Shown here: positions 18,287-26,990 of the stretch, piece by piece
Numbering within the stretch: the first letter of the stretch is position 1
Layout: the number at the start of each line of letters is the position of its first letter
NCBI GenBank assembly: GCA_903838705.1
Contig: CAILZL010000002.1
Coordinates: forward strand, 1-64,000
Direction of reading: 5' to 3'
Source of the DNA: an uncultured Pseudomonadota bacterium
GTDB taxonomy: Bacteria; Pseudomonadota; Gammaproteobacteria; Steroidobacterales; Steroidobacteraceae
Length of the DNA: 64,000 bases
The notes under the pieces: model-generated
What the model was told of the DNA's origin: nothing
The model's input: the letters and a program-made list of their open reading frames with translations, nothing else
Database searches by the model: none
Position numbers and translations under genes: made by a program

Positions 18287-18817
18287 ATGTCACGTTATCG
18301 CCCCCCGCAACCACGCGGCTCAAAATACATTACCCAGTCCGGCTGGCAGAAACTTAAAGACGAACTGGATCATCTCTGGCGAGTACTCCGACCACAGGTC
18401 ACCCAGGCTGTGTCGGAAGCCGCCGCTCAGGGTGATCGCTCGGAAAATGCCGAATATATCTATGGCAAAAAGCAATTGCGCGAAATCGACAGTCGCGTGC
18501 GATTTTTACGTCAGCGACTGGATGGAATGGTCATCGTCAATCAGCAGCCTTCCGATCTGTCGAGAATTTACTTCGGCGCATGGGTAACACTCGAAGATGA
18601 AAATGGAATTGAGCTGAACTATCGCATCGTTGGTCCGGATGAATTTGATGCAGCACAGAATCTCATCAGCATGGACGCACCACTGGCAAAAGCACTGTTC
18701 AAGAAAGCGGTTGATGATGAGGTCAGCATCGAGATAGCGAATGGGCGAAAGACATATGTGGTGGTGGCCATCAGCTATCGTGACTTACCGCCTCATGACC
18801 ACAAAACCGCTTCCTGA
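18287..18817 (+). CDS. greB: Transcript cleavage factor GreB
   Basis: A 176-residue Gre factor that rescues backtracked RNA polymerase by stimulating cleavage of the 3' RNA end. The N-terminal coiled-coil (about 20-85) carries the tip acidic motif region GDRSENAEY (aligned with the Gre D/E pair), and the basic KKxLREIDxRVRFLxxRL segment is GreB-like. A C-terminal FKBP-type domain follows with VxLEDE and YRIVGPDEFD. AGGA lies nine bases before the ATG. Length and the basic patch favour GreB over GreA. Confidence 0.93.
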   Translation: MSRYRPPQPRGSKYITQSGWQKLKDELDHLWRVLRPQVTQAVSEAAAQGDRSENAEYIYGKKQLREIDSRVRFLRQRLDGMVIVNQQPSDLSRIYFGAWVTLEDENGIELNYRIVGPDEFDAAQNLISMDAPLAKALFKKAVDDEVSIEIANGRKTYVVVAISYRDLPPHDHKTAS

Positions 18818-18889
18818 AAACACTGGCTTGGCTGACGCCACGCACATGGCTACAGCTTCAGTGCTTTCCAGAAATTCGCCTTGATATCA

Positions 18890-18908
18890 GGTCACCTGAA
18901 CGGTGACC
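18890..18908. terminator. Short hairpin between convergent greB and hss
   Basis: A perfect 7-bp stem (GGTCACC 18890-18896, GGTGACC 18902-18908) with a 5-base loop lies just past the ends of both genes. No strong U-run follows on either strand, so it may be a weak bidirectional terminator or an mRNA 3'-end stabiliser. Confidence 0.4.
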
Positions 18909-18913
18909 GACCT

Positions 18914-20338
18914 TCACACCAGCACGTTACTGAACTGCCAGGGATCTGAAGTATCCAGCGCCTCAGGGAACAAGCGGCCACGATCCTTCAGCGGCGTCCA
19001 GTCAGTGTATGCGCCCACCACCTCACCCAGATACGGCGAACATATCTGTAACCCACGCTGAAAATCCATTTCATCAGGCTCAACGATACCTCGTTGCGGG
19101 TTTTCGATTGCCCAGACCATACCCGCCAACACAGACACACACACCTGAATGCTGGTAGCGTTGTTGTAAGGCGCAAGTTCACGTGCTTTTGCACAGCTCA
19201 GATGGGATCCATACCAGTATGCACCTTTCTTATGACCGGCAAGCAGCACACCCAGCTCATCGGTACCATCAATAATTTCATTCATCAACAGCCGCTGGCG
19301 CGATTGCTGATGCCAGTTACGACCTGCCAGTTCATGTACCGACATGACCGCGTCATCACATGGGTGATAGGCGTAATGCACGGTTGGCCTGTACAGCACG
19401 TTATCGCCCTGCCTGACAGAGAGATAATCAGCAATTGAAATTGCCTCACCATGCGTGATGAGGAAGCCGTGAAAATGACCGGAATCCGGTGTCCATGTTC
19501 GCACTCTGGTGCCGGCACCCGGCCGCATCATGTAAATCGCACTGCCACAGCCAAACTCATGGCGTGAACCTTCCGGTGGCAAGCTCTTTTCATGCGTACC
19601 CCACCCCAGCTCAGCCGGCTGAAACCCTTCCCCCACAAAGCCATCAATCGACCAGGTATTCACAAACTCATCTACACGTTTGGGGACGTTCGCCACCTGT
19701 GTATCACGTTCAGCAATGTGTATGACTTTCACGCCTAACTGTTGAGCCAGGGCAGCCCACTGCTCACGGGTAACCGGCAGATTGATGGACAGACCCGTAT
19801 CAGCAGCAATGTTCAGCAGCGCCTGCTTGACCAGATAAGACACGAGCCCCGGATTCGCACCATGAGTAATCACCGCAGTGGGGCTGTTGCCAAGCTCATC
19901 ACGCAAGGCCAGAGCGGCTTCACGCAGTGCATAATTGGAACGCTGTGACGGTGTAAGGGCCGGATCAGAATAGCCACCCTTCCAGGGCTCAATGCAGGTA
20001 TCCAGATACAGCACTCCGAATTCTGCGCACAAGCGCATCAATGCAAGACTGGAAACATCCACTGACAGGTTGAGCAGGAAGTCTCCCTTACCCAGCAAAG
20101 GTTGCAATACCTGACGATAGTTATCCTGATTAAGCGGCTGGATAATGAAATTGATTCCATATTCCTTCGCTTCAGCTTCGCCACGCGCATCTGAGGTAAC
20201 GATCGTGATTTGCTCTTTGTTGAGACCGATGTGACGCAGGATCAGTGGTAACACACCCTGGCCAATACTGCCAAAGCCAACAAATACCAGACGACCAGAA
20301 AACTTGATGTGGATGGGAACTTGATTCATTTCATTCAA
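18914..20338 (-). CDS. hss: Homospermidine synthase
   Basis: A 474-residue protein matching bacterial homospermidine synthase (EC 2.5.1.44), which makes sym-homospermidine from putrescine in an NAD-dependent reaction. The Rossmann nucleotide site is GFGSIGQGV (about 21-29). Conserved blocks are present, such as DTCIEPWKGGYSD, THGANPGLVSYLVKQALL, a segment with ERDTQ, and the late block WYGSHLSCAKARELAPYNNAT. Length fits the family (about 475). The nearest alternative would be a saccharopine dehydrogenase-like protein, but the blocks named are specific. It is convergent with greB and upstream of a GST on the same strand. Confidence 0.9.
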   Translation of the reverse strand: MNEMNQVPIHIKFSGRLVFVGFGSIGQGVLPLILRHIGLNKEQITIVTSDARGEAEAKEYGINFIIQPLNQDNYRQVLQPLLGKGDFLLNLSVDVSSLALMRLCAEFGVLYLDTCIEPWKGGYSDPALTPSQRSNYALREAALALRDELGNSPTAVITHGANPGLVSYLVKQALLNIAADTGLSINLPVTREQWAALAQQLGVKVIHIAERDTQVANVPKRVDEFVNTWSIDGFVGEGFQPAELGWGTHEKSLPPEGSRHEFGCGSAIYMMRPGAGTRVRTWTPDSGHFHGFLITHGEAISIADYLSVRQGDNVLYRPTVHYAYHPCDDAVMSVHELAGRNWHQQSRQRLLMNEIIDGTDELGVLLAGHKKGAYWYGSHLSCAKARELAPYNNATSIQVCVSVLAGMVWAIENPQRGIVEPDEMDFQRGLQICSPYLGEVVGAYTDWTPLKDRGRLFPEALDTSDPWQFSNVLV

Positions 20339-20438
20339 ACCCTCGCAGGGGATCAGTCAATCAGAACTGCGAGTTTACTGAAATCAGGCCGTAAGCCGCA
20401 CTGGTTTTAATACCAGCCGGCCTGAATTGCCTGAAAAA

Positions 20439-21101
20439 TCAGGCCCGCCAGTGTGGCGGATAAGTGCGTTCATAGCCGGGGAAGGCTTCAACGCGGCGCA
20501 GCCAGGCGGCAATAGCAGGAAAATTAGGCTCAAGCGGTTCAAATGGCGTATTCAATTCATCCGCATCACGCCGCGCCAGAGCACGCTGAAGAATCTTGAT
20601 TGAAGGGAACGCAATGATATCAACTGCTGAACAATGGTCACCTGCCAGCCATTGTGCCTGCGTGAGCAGTCGTTCGATCTGGCGGGTCTCACGGATAACC
20701 ACAGCCAGAGACGCATTCACCTCCTCCAGCCGGTCTTCAAGCACACCCAGAAAAATGGCAGTAATAATCTTGTTGAGATGGCATTCCAGATACACCTGAA
20801 ATTCACAGACCCGACGCATGATGTTACCGGCTTCTTCAGCATCACGACCAAACAGCGGCATCTGAGGATACTTGCAATCCAGATAGGTGAGGATTGCCAA
20901 AGGCTCATAACAGACAAACTCACCATCCACGAGCACCGGTACACGCCCGCGTGGATTCAGCTTTAGCAATTCAGGAGAACAATGCTCCTGCTTGGACAGA
21001 TTCAGCGAATGCGACAAGTAGCGCAGCTGCTTGAATTCCAGTGCGAGCAACACCCGCCAGGAATAGATACTGCCGCTTCCCCAGTAAACTTCAATTGCCA
21101 T
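20439..21101 (-). CDS. Glutathione S-transferase family protein
   Basis: A 220-residue GST. The N-terminal thioredoxin-like domain includes [28 protein letters not shown] with the cis-Pro, and [15 protein letters not shown] with the Glu-Ser/Pro glutathione contact. The C-terminal helical domain contains [15 protein letters not shown], the N-capping box of GSTs. Cytosolic; substrate unknown. ATG 21101 is preferred; a GTG six bases earlier is also in frame. It lies 100 bases upstream of hss on the same strand, possibly co-transcribed. Confidence 0.88.
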   Translation of the reverse strand: MAIEVYWGSGSIYSWRVLLALEFKQLRYLSHSLNLSKQEHCSPELLKLNPRGRVPVLVDGEFVCYEPLAILTYLDCKYPQMPLFGRDAEEAGNIMRRVCEFQVYLECHLNKIITAIFLGVLEDRLEEVNASLAVVIRETRQIERLLTQAQWLAGDHCSAVDIIAFPSIKILQRALARRDADELNTPFEPLEPNFPAIAAWLRRVEAFPGYERTYPPHWRA

Positions 21102-21383
21102 GAGCACTCATTAAATATTCAACCATTCTGATTCTATCGGGACACGCCGGATCAGGATAGCACTGACTGCGAATCGTACTCGATTAACCTTAATACAGAC
21201 AGGCAAGTTGATGTTTTGAATTCTGTATTTTCAGGCGACGCAACTGACAGGAAATCAACCATACGTTACCAGATCGCAATTCACCGTTTTTCCAGCCACC
21301 ACCTCCCATCCTGTCATCTGCGCGTCATGAAGCCCCCTGATACTTTCTGCCGAAATACAGCGACAAACATACAGGTGGACATG

Positions 21384-21578
21384 ATGAATCTGAATTCAAC
21401 AACACAGCGAGACTTTACTGCGGCATTACGTCAACAGCGTGAGCGTAGCCACTCCAGCCTGCCCGACACGCCGGATCTGCAACAGTGGCTGCACTACTGG
21501 AACGACGAAGAAAACTTTGCGACCAATATGCGCAATCTCGCCCACTGGATTAACTGCGCAAAAAACCAGACCGCATAA
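21384..21578 (+). CDS. Possible 64-residue protein of unknown function
   Basis: A 64-codon frame (MNLNSTTQRDFTAALR...) with AGGTGG seven bases before its ATG, in a 540-base gap between the GST and Nudix genes. It is rich in Gln, Asn and Trp and has no recognised domain. It could be a small real gene, or chance; the ribosome site is the main support. Confidence 0.35.
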   Translation: MNLNSTTQRDFTAALRQQRERSHSSLPDTPDLQQWLHYWNDEENFATNMRNLAHWINCAKNQTA

Positions 21579-21641
21579 CCACAAGCAGCCAATCTGTGGC
21601 AATGTTGGTGTGATATTTCACGTCACACCCCAGAGCCGCAC

Positions 21642-22184
21642 ATGCTTCAAAAAGAAACCCTGATCTATCAAGGGCGGGTAATTCAGCTGAACCTTGAAAG
21701 CGTCCGCCTGCCGAACCAGCGGGTAGCAGAGCTCGAAATCATCCATCATCCTGGCGGAGCCGCAATTGTGGCTCTCAATACTCAACAGCAAATCTGTCTT
21801 CTGTATCAATATCGTCACGCTGCAGGAGGATGGCTGTGGGAACTGCCTGCCGGGAAAATAGACAATCGAGAACCACACCTGCAAACCGCACAGCGCGAAT
21901 TACAGGAAGAAGCCGGCTGCCGTGCAGCGCACTGGCAGTATCTTGGCGAGTATTTCAGTTCGCCAGGCGTCTTTACCGAAGCAGTACATCTGTATCTGGC
22001 CAGCGACCTTGATCAGGTTGCAAATCAACCTGAAGAGCATGAAGTCTTTCAAGTTGAATGGCGTTCATATGAGGAAGCACTGGCCATGGCCTTTCGAGGT
22101 GAAATCAAGGATGGCAAGACGCTGGTTGGACTTTTTCTGGCTCAGCAATACATTCACAGCCAGTGCAGGGGCAACAGATCATGA
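21642..22184 (+). CDS. Nudix hydrolase, ADP-ribose pyrophosphatase-like
   Basis: A 180-residue Nudix protein. The Nudix box GKIDNREPHLQTAQRELQEEAGC lies at 71-93 (G-x5-E-x7-RE-x2-EE-x-G). The N-terminal LIYQGRVIQLNLESVRLPNQ and the GGAAIVAL strand, as well as the SSPGVFTEAVHLYLA segment after the box, match the ADP-ribose diphosphatase (NudF-like) subgroup, which cleaves ADP-ribose to AMP and ribose-5-phosphate. Cytosolic. Substrate is by analogy only. Confidence 0.86.
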   Translation: MLQKETLIYQGRVIQLNLESVRLPNQRVAELEIIHHPGGAAIVALNTQQQICLLYQYRHAAGGWLWELPAGKIDNREPHLQTAQRELQEEAGCRAAHWQYLGEYFSSPGVFTEAVHLYLASDLDQVANQPEEHEVFQVEWRSYEEALAMAFRGEIKDGKTLVGLFLAQQYIHSQCRGNRS

Positions 22185-22299
22185 ACCCGCACTCCATCCG
22201 ATAATGGGATGCGATGGGATTCGGCAGCAACTATGTAAAAACCACGCGTGATATTGATGGCATTTTGCGGACTGGTTAACTAATGTCAGGCAAAGGCTT

Positions 22300-22683
22300 A
22301 TGGTTCGTAATTTCTCGTCATTCTTGATGAAAAAAACCAACAACAATATGCGGGATGAACGGGCCAAGCTGGTAATGAAGCCAATTTCCGGCAACGATAT
22401 TGATTTGGACATCACACGCGGAACTGCCGGCGACAAAGACACTCAGAAGTACATTGTATTTCACAGGATGGGCGCTGATGAACTGAGCCTGGAGCCGGAT
22501 GCCTGCAGTGAAGCATGGACACCCTATGGCATAGAGACGGAACACACTACCCGCGTCAACACAGGTTACAACCCTTATTCACATGCACCGCAGGCGCCTG
22601 CACGCAGAGTGAAAAAAAGAGGCTTACGAGAATTATCCAGATGGATTGAGCTGAAAAAGCGAATGACAGGAAAGCGGAGATAG
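22300..22683 (+). CDS. Hypothetical protein, basic C-terminus
   Basis: A 127-residue frame with AAGG just upstream of its ATG. The N-terminal part is polar; the C-terminal 45 residues are highly basic (RRVKKRGLRELSRWIELKKR). No domain is recognised and there is no signal peptide or membrane segment. It lies between the Nudix gene and a bidirectional terminator. It may be a real small protein with nucleic-acid affinity, but this is a guess from composition. Confidence 0.45.
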   Translation: MVRNFSSFLMKKTNNNMRDERAKLVMKPISGNDIDLDITRGTAGDKDTQKYIVFHRMGADELSLEPDACSEAWTPYGIETEHTTRVNTGYNPYSHAPQAPARRVKKRGLRELSRWIELKKRMTGKRR

Positions 22684-22727
22684 CTGCTCAACCATGAAAC
22701 TCGAATGTTATACAGCTCTGAAATAGT

Positions 22728-22763
22728 AAAACCCCCGCAGCATTTTCACACTGCGGAGGTTTA
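22728..22763. terminator. Bidirectional intrinsic terminator
   Basis: An 11-bp stem with one mismatch (AACCCCCGCAG 22730-22740 with CTGCGGAGGTT 22751-22761) has a 10-base loop. T-rich ends lie on both strands (TTTATT to the right, TTTTA on the minus strand). It separates the hypothetical plus-strand gene from the convergent RRM gene. Confidence 0.8.
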
Positions 22764-22790
22764 TTCATTCAGGCAGAAAGGCCGGAGGCT

Positions 22791-23129
22791 TTACCAGCGT
22801 CCGCCACCACCACCGCCGCCACCGCCATAACCACGGCCGCCGCCACCGCCACCGCCGCCGAAACCACGACCGCCGCCACCGCCACGTTCACGTTCCTGAG
22901 CTTCGTTGACACGAAGTGGACGACCGCCCATTTCTTTGCCATTCAATGCAGCGATTGCCTTGGCTGCGTCCGCATCCGGCATCTCAACGAAGCCGAAACC
23001 ACGAGGACGACCGGTTTCGCGATCATTGATCATGGCCACGGAGTTCACGGCACCAAACTCTTCAAACATCTGGCGCACTTCACCTTCGTTAGCAGAAAAA
23101 GGCAGATTGCCTACATAGATCTTCGTCAT
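22791..23129 (-). CDS. Glycine-rich RRM RNA-binding protein
   Basis: A 112-residue protein: one RNA recognition motif (1-78) with RNP2 IYVGNL (4-9) and RNP1 RGFGFVEM (43-50), then a Gly/Arg/Tyr/Phe tail of about 30 residues ending GGRW. This is the cyanobacterial/proteobacterial Rbp type, similar to plant glycine-rich proteins, often cold-responsive. It probably binds single-stranded RNA in the cytoplasm. The start is at 23129; the frame is open to 23168. The 335-base upstream region could include a long 5' leader. Confidence 0.92.
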   Translation of the reverse strand: MTKIYVGNLPFSANEGEVRQMFEEFGAVNSVAMINDRETGRPRGFGFVEMPDADAAKAIAALNGKEMGGRPLRVNEAQERERGGGGGRGFGGGGGGGGRGYGGGGGGGGGRW

Positions 23130-23464
23130 ACAGTTACTTCTCTCTGAAAAAGCCTCGAGCATCCCCACTGACAGCTATCTTTAATTCGTCATCTTGGTTC
23201 ACTACGAGGCCTGGTTCATCATCGGGCTCCGCCCCCGTCCACACCAGCTTCCTGTCAGGCTGTCAGTGTGGCCGGTACAGTTCCCAGGCCTTGTTCGCGG
23301 TCTAGTCGGATTTTTCAGAAGTTGGCTATTTGGGTCGAACCCGGCTGGCCAAGCCAGAGAAAAAAGCAGGCAAAGGCGACACGAACTGTCGCGCAGACTA
23401 CGCCAATGTTTTTTGCAAGGCAATCCGGTCACATACAGAAATGGGGTGGGGCTTCCCCACCCAG
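23130..23464. other. 335-base gap between the RRM gene and metZ, with a terminator-like hairpin
   Basis: Open frames here have no recognisable product. The part next to the RRM gene should hold its promoter and leader. At 23444-23462 an 8-bp GC-rich stem with a 3-base loop lies directly after the metZ stop on the minus strand, followed by CATTTCTG; this may be a weak metZ terminator. Nothing else stands out. Confidence 0.5.
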
Positions 23465-24664
23465 TCATCCGATAGCAGCCAGACCACAACCGAGATCAGT
23501 CTTCAGATCCGTCATGCTTTCCAGCCCAACCGAAATTCGAAGCAAGCCCTCACTGATGCCCGCCTGCTCACGCTCTGCCGGAGTAATCCGGGCATGCGTA
23601 GTGGTAGCAGGATGCGTCAGGGTGGTTTTCACGTCGCCCAGATTGGCCGTGATCGACACCATTCGTGTCGCATCTATAAAGCGCCAGGCAGCTGCACGGC
23701 CACCATGCACCTCAAACGCGATAATGCCGCCAAATCCGGATTGTTGCCGGGCCGCTAGCGCATGCTGCGGGTGTGAGTTCAGTCCTGCGTAGTGCACTCG
23801 CGCCACCTGAGGCTGCTGCTCCAGCCACTGCGCCAGTTCCATGGCCGCGGCTGAATGTGCACGCATACGCAATTCCAGCGTCTCCAGCCCTTTAAGAAAT
23901 ACCCAGGCATTGAATGGACTCATGCTGGGCCCGGCTGTTCGCAGAAACCCGAACACTTCTTTCCCGACAAACTCCTTGCTGCCGACGATTGCGCCACCGA
24001 CTACGCGCCCCTGTCCATCAAGATACTTGGTCGCAGAGTGGATCACCACATCCGCACCCAGTTCCAGCGGCCTCTGCAAAACCGGCGTACAGAAACAGTT
24101 ATCGACGGCCAGCACCACCCCATGCGCATGCGCAACCTCCGCTATACCGCGAATATCCGCAATGACGGACAGCGGATTGGATGGCGTTTCCAGAAAGAAC
24201 AATCTGGTATTCGGCCTGAGCGCCTTGCGCCAGTCTTCCGGCCTCTGCGGAGGAACATAGCTGACCTCAACCCCGAACTTGACCATATAGCGGTTGAACA
24301 GGCTGGTGATGGAGCCGAATACGCTGTCAGAACACACCAAATGATCGCCCGCCCTGAGCAGCGCCATGCACAAACTCAGGACTGCTCCCATTCCTGATGC
24401 CGTCGCCACACAGGCTTCGCCACCTTCCAGTGCCGCCAGCCGTTCTTCAAAGCAACGCACAGTGGGATTGGTAAAACGGGAATAGATATTACCCGTGGCT
24501 CCCTCCGCAAATCGGGCTGCCGCTTCAGCGGCACTTTTGAACACAAAACTCGATGTCGGAAAGATCGGCTCGGAATGCTCCCCTTCATGAGTTCGCAGAT
24601 GGCCCGCACGAATCGCCAGCGTGGCCAGTTGATAGTGATCTTGGTCGAGATAGTCGTTGCTCAT
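23465..24664 (-). CDS. metZ: O-succinylhomoserine sulfhydrylase (MetZ)
   Basis: A 399-residue PLP enzyme of the Cys/Met-metabolism family that makes homocysteine from O-succinylhomoserine and sulfide. The PLP lysine lies in SATKYLDGQGR (about K213). Other markers include SRFTNPTVRCFEERLAALEG, SGMGAVLS, ETPSNPLSVIADI and the C-terminal TTTHARITPAERE-AGISEGLLRISVGLE. The family-type start MSNDYLDQDHYQL supports 24664 over the longer frame (to 24721). It is divergent from the FIST gene. Cystathionine gamma-synthase is an alternative, but the pattern favours MetZ. Confidence 0.92.
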   Translation of the reverse strand: MSNDYLDQDHYQLATLAIRAGHLRTHEGEHSEPIFPTSSFVFKSAAEAAARFAEGATGNIYSRFTNPTVRCFEERLAALEGGEACVATASGMGAVLSLCMALLRAGDHLVCSDSVFGSITSLFNRYMVKFGVEVSYVPPQRPEDWRKALRPNTRLFFLETPSNPLSVIADIRGIAEVAHAHGVVLAVDNCFCTPVLQRPLELGADVVIHSATKYLDGQGRVVGGAIVGSKEFVGKEVFGFLRTAGPSMSPFNAWVFLKGLETLELRMRAHSAAAMELAQWLEQQPQVARVHYAGLNSHPQHALAARQQSGFGGIIAFEVHGGRAAAWRFIDATRMVSITANLGDVKTTLTHPATTTHARITPAEREQAGISEGLLRISVGLESMTDLKTDLGCGLAAIG

Positions 24665-24768
24665 TAGAAATGATCTTCCAGCATCAATCGGAAGTGACAA
24701 GCGTACCTGCAAGACAGTCAAGGCGCTAATATCAGCAACCAGTTTTCATTTTTTCATCAGGAACCAAC

Positions 24769-25965
24769 ATGCTCTGGGCTTCCGTCAGCGCCACTGAACG
24801 GTCACTCACGCACGCCATTGCGCAGGCCGCTGATCGCCTGCTCGAAGCACTGGGCGGGCAGGAACCCGATCTGGTACTGATCTTTGTCAGCAGCCAGTAC
24901 CGCAATCACTTTGCCGCCCTGCCCGGCTTGTTACGTCGCGAATTTGATACCGCGCAGCTTGTGGGCTGTCTGGGCATGCGGGTCATCGGTGACGGACGCG
25001 AGTCGGCTGATCAAGCCACAATTGCCATGACAGGTGCCGTCCTGCCGGAGGTCGACCTGCATGCGGTGCATCTGGAACACGGTGCAACACCACCCGTATA
25101 TGCAGAACGACGTCTCTGGGACAACGTACTGCACTTACCCGGAGAACAGCCTGAATGCCAGATCCTGCTCGCCGACCCACACAGCTTCAACACCGAAACT
25201 TTGCTGAAGGCACTGGACCGGCAATATCCAAGCTGCGTGAAGCTGGGCGGCCTGGCCAGCGGAATGGAACAACCCGGTACGGCCTGTCTGCTATTGAATG
25301 AGCGCGTCTACAACGCTGGGGCACTATGTCTTTCCCTGTCTGGCAATCTGATCGTCGATACCATCGTCGCACAAGGGTGCCGCCCTATCGGCGAGCCCAT
25401 GTTTGCCAGTGCCACGCACGAGAACCTGATTCTGCAACTGGATGGCAAGATGCCGCGGGAAATCCTCACCGAGATGTATGAGAAGATTAAACGCAGTGAT
25501 CGCAAACTATTCACTGAAGCCCTGTTTCTTGGCATAGCTATGGAACAACACCGTGAGCAGTATCAGGCAGGTGATTTTCTCATTCGCTCCATTCTTGGCC
25601 TAGACCCGGACAGTGGCGCGCTACTGGTCAATACCCATGTGGCACCACATAGTGTGGTGCAATTGCATCTGCGTGATGCACAAGCCTCGGCACAGGATCT
25701 GGAGTTATTACTCAGCCAGTATCGGGCTACCAGCATTGAACATCCACCCAGCGGTGTATTGCTGTTTACCTGCGTCGGGCGCGGCGCTGAGTTTTATGGC
25801 CACCCAGATCATGATTGCAATGTATGCCGGCAACTGATTGGCGATCATCCGATAGGCGGCTTCTTCTGTAATGGTGAGATCGGACCGGTTCGCGGCATCA
25901 CTCATATGCATGGTTACAGCAGTGTGTTCGGCATGTTCCGCAGCAAAGTTCGCAATAACAATTAG
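24769..25965 (+). CDS. FIST domain protein (FIST-N plus FIST-C)
   Basis: A 398-residue protein covering both FIST domains. FIST-N (about 30-200) includes DLVLIFVSSQY and QLVGCLGMRVIG; FIST-C (about 220-385) includes LFLGIAMEQ, GDFLIRSILGLDPDSGALLV and the C-terminal GFFCNGEIGPV...MHGYSSVFGMF. FIST proteins are predicted intracellular small-ligand sensors, perhaps for amino acids, often linked to signalling outputs; none is fused here. AGGA precedes the ATG. Its end overlaps the convergent ATP-grasp gene by four bases. Confidence 0.88.
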   Translation: MLWASVSATERSLTHAIAQAADRLLEALGGQEPDLVLIFVSSQYRNHFAALPGLLRREFDTAQLVGCLGMRVIGDGRESADQATIAMTGAVLPEVDLHAVHLEHGATPPVYAERRLWDNVLHLPGEQPECQILLADPHSFNTETLLKALDRQYPSCVKLGGLASGMEQPGTACLLLNERVYNAGALCLSLSGNLIVDTIVAQGCRPIGEPMFASATHENLILQLDGKMPREILTEMYEKIKRSDRKLFTEALFLGIAMEQHREQYQAGDFLIRSILGLDPDSGALLVNTHVAPHSVVQLHLRDAQASAQDLELLLSQYRATSIEHPPSGVLLFTCVGRGAEFYGHPDHDCNVCRQLIGDHPIGGFFCNGEIGPVRGITHMHGYSSVFGMFRSKVRNNN

Positions 25966-26990
25966 CTGAGCAACTCTGCCTGATAGGCTTTACCCAATCT
26001 GATTATCCGTTCCAGCAAACTCGCATAATCATCCCCAGCATGTGCTGCCGAGGTGGCGAAATCTTCCTTCGCTGTCAGACAGGGATTGGCATTGGCTTCT
26101 AGCAGGAACAGCCTGCCTGCCTGCGACAGGCGGAAATCCATGCGGGCATACCCGGTCAACGACAGCGCGCGATAACCTCGTAATGCCATTGACCTGATCT
26201 CTTTTGTTATTGACGGAGCAAGGCGATGAGCAGCATGTGAGCCTATGACGTGCCTGTTTCTATAATTGCGATCCCATTTGGCCTTGCGTGTGGCAATGGC
26301 ATTACCATTCTTATCCGATGAGCCAAAATCCATTTCCCAGACTGGATAGGTTTGCGGTCTCTGATTGCCGATCACACCCACATAGAGTTCGCGACCGGGA
26401 ATAAATTCTTCCACCAGTGCATCAGACCCTGTCTGCTCATGGATAAAACCGACACGCTGCTTAAGCTTGCGCATGTCATGAACAATGGATGCCTGCGCAA
26501 TACCCAGTGAGGCATCATCTGATACGGATTTTACAAACAGAGGGAACTGCAACTCCGGCGGCAAAACGATGCGCTGCCCCCTGGTGAATACCACAAAGCC
26601 CGGTGTGGCAATTCCGTTGAACGACAGCAGCCGCTTTGATAAAGCCTTGTCACGAGACAACATCAGGCCACGTGGATTACAACCTGTATATGGCTGCCGC
26701 AGCAACTCCAGAAATGAAACAACATGCTGGTCATAACTGACCCTGCCCTGGAATTCTTCGGCCAGATTAAATGCGACATGAGGCCGCCAATCCTTGATAG
26801 CGGCAGTCAGCTCAGCCAGATTGTCTCCCAATCCCAGACAACGCACCTGATGACCTGACGATTTCAGTTGCTGGACCACATCATATTCAGTGCGGAACTC
26901 ATCAATCTGCTTCTGACTGACACCGGAAAGATTTTCCGGTGGCACCAGGGTTTCATGCATGAGCACCAGTATGCGTTGTGACTTCATCAT
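25962..26990 (-). CDS. ATP-grasp ligase, D-alanine-D-alanine ligase-like
   Basis: A 342-residue ATP-grasp enzyme. It shows the N-terminal domain (ILVLMHETLVPPENLSG), the ATP-binding lid (QFPLFVKSVSDDASLGIAQ), EEFIPGRELYVGVIG and the metal-binding end FLLEANANPCLTAKEDFA, which is like D-Ala-D-Ala ligases and related peptide ligases. It lacks Ddl's typical length, and the neighbours are not cell-wall genes, so it may ligate another carboxylate and amine. Its ATG follows immediately after the TGA of the phosphatase-ARH gene; it ends the four-gene SNF2 operon. Confidence 0.8.
   Translation of the reverse strand: MMKSQRILVLMHETLVPPENLSGVSQKQIDEFRTEYDVVQQLKSSGHQVRCLGLGDNLAELTAAIKDWRPHVAFNLAEEFQGRVSYDQHVVSFLELLRQPYTGCNPRGLMLSRDKALSKRLLSFNGIATPGFVVFTRGQRIVLPPELQFPLFVKSVSDDASLGIAQASIVHDMRKLKQRVGFIHEQTGSDALVEEFIPGRELYVGVIGNQRPQTYPVWEMDFGSSDKNGNAIATRKAKWDRNYRNRHVIGSHAAHRLAPSITKEIRSMALRGYRALSLTGYARMDFRLSQAGRLFLLEANANPCLTAKEDFATSAAHAGDDYASLLERIIRLGKAYQAELLS

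Noticed and set aside
20401-20445. Two short inverted repeats just after the GST gene
   Set aside because: Stems are 5-7 bp with no U-run, so a terminator call is not supported.
22797-22880. A run of CCGCCACCG-type repeats that looked like a tandem repeat array
   Set aside because: It is the coding region for the Gly-rich tail of the RRM protein and, at 16,255-16,380 and 11,940-12,030, of the TPM protein and Rho; no separate repeat element is needed.
23325-23350. A tRNA T-arm-like GGGTCGAACCC near 23,334
   Set aside because: No matching acceptor, D or anticodon arms could be built around it, so it is not called a tRNA.
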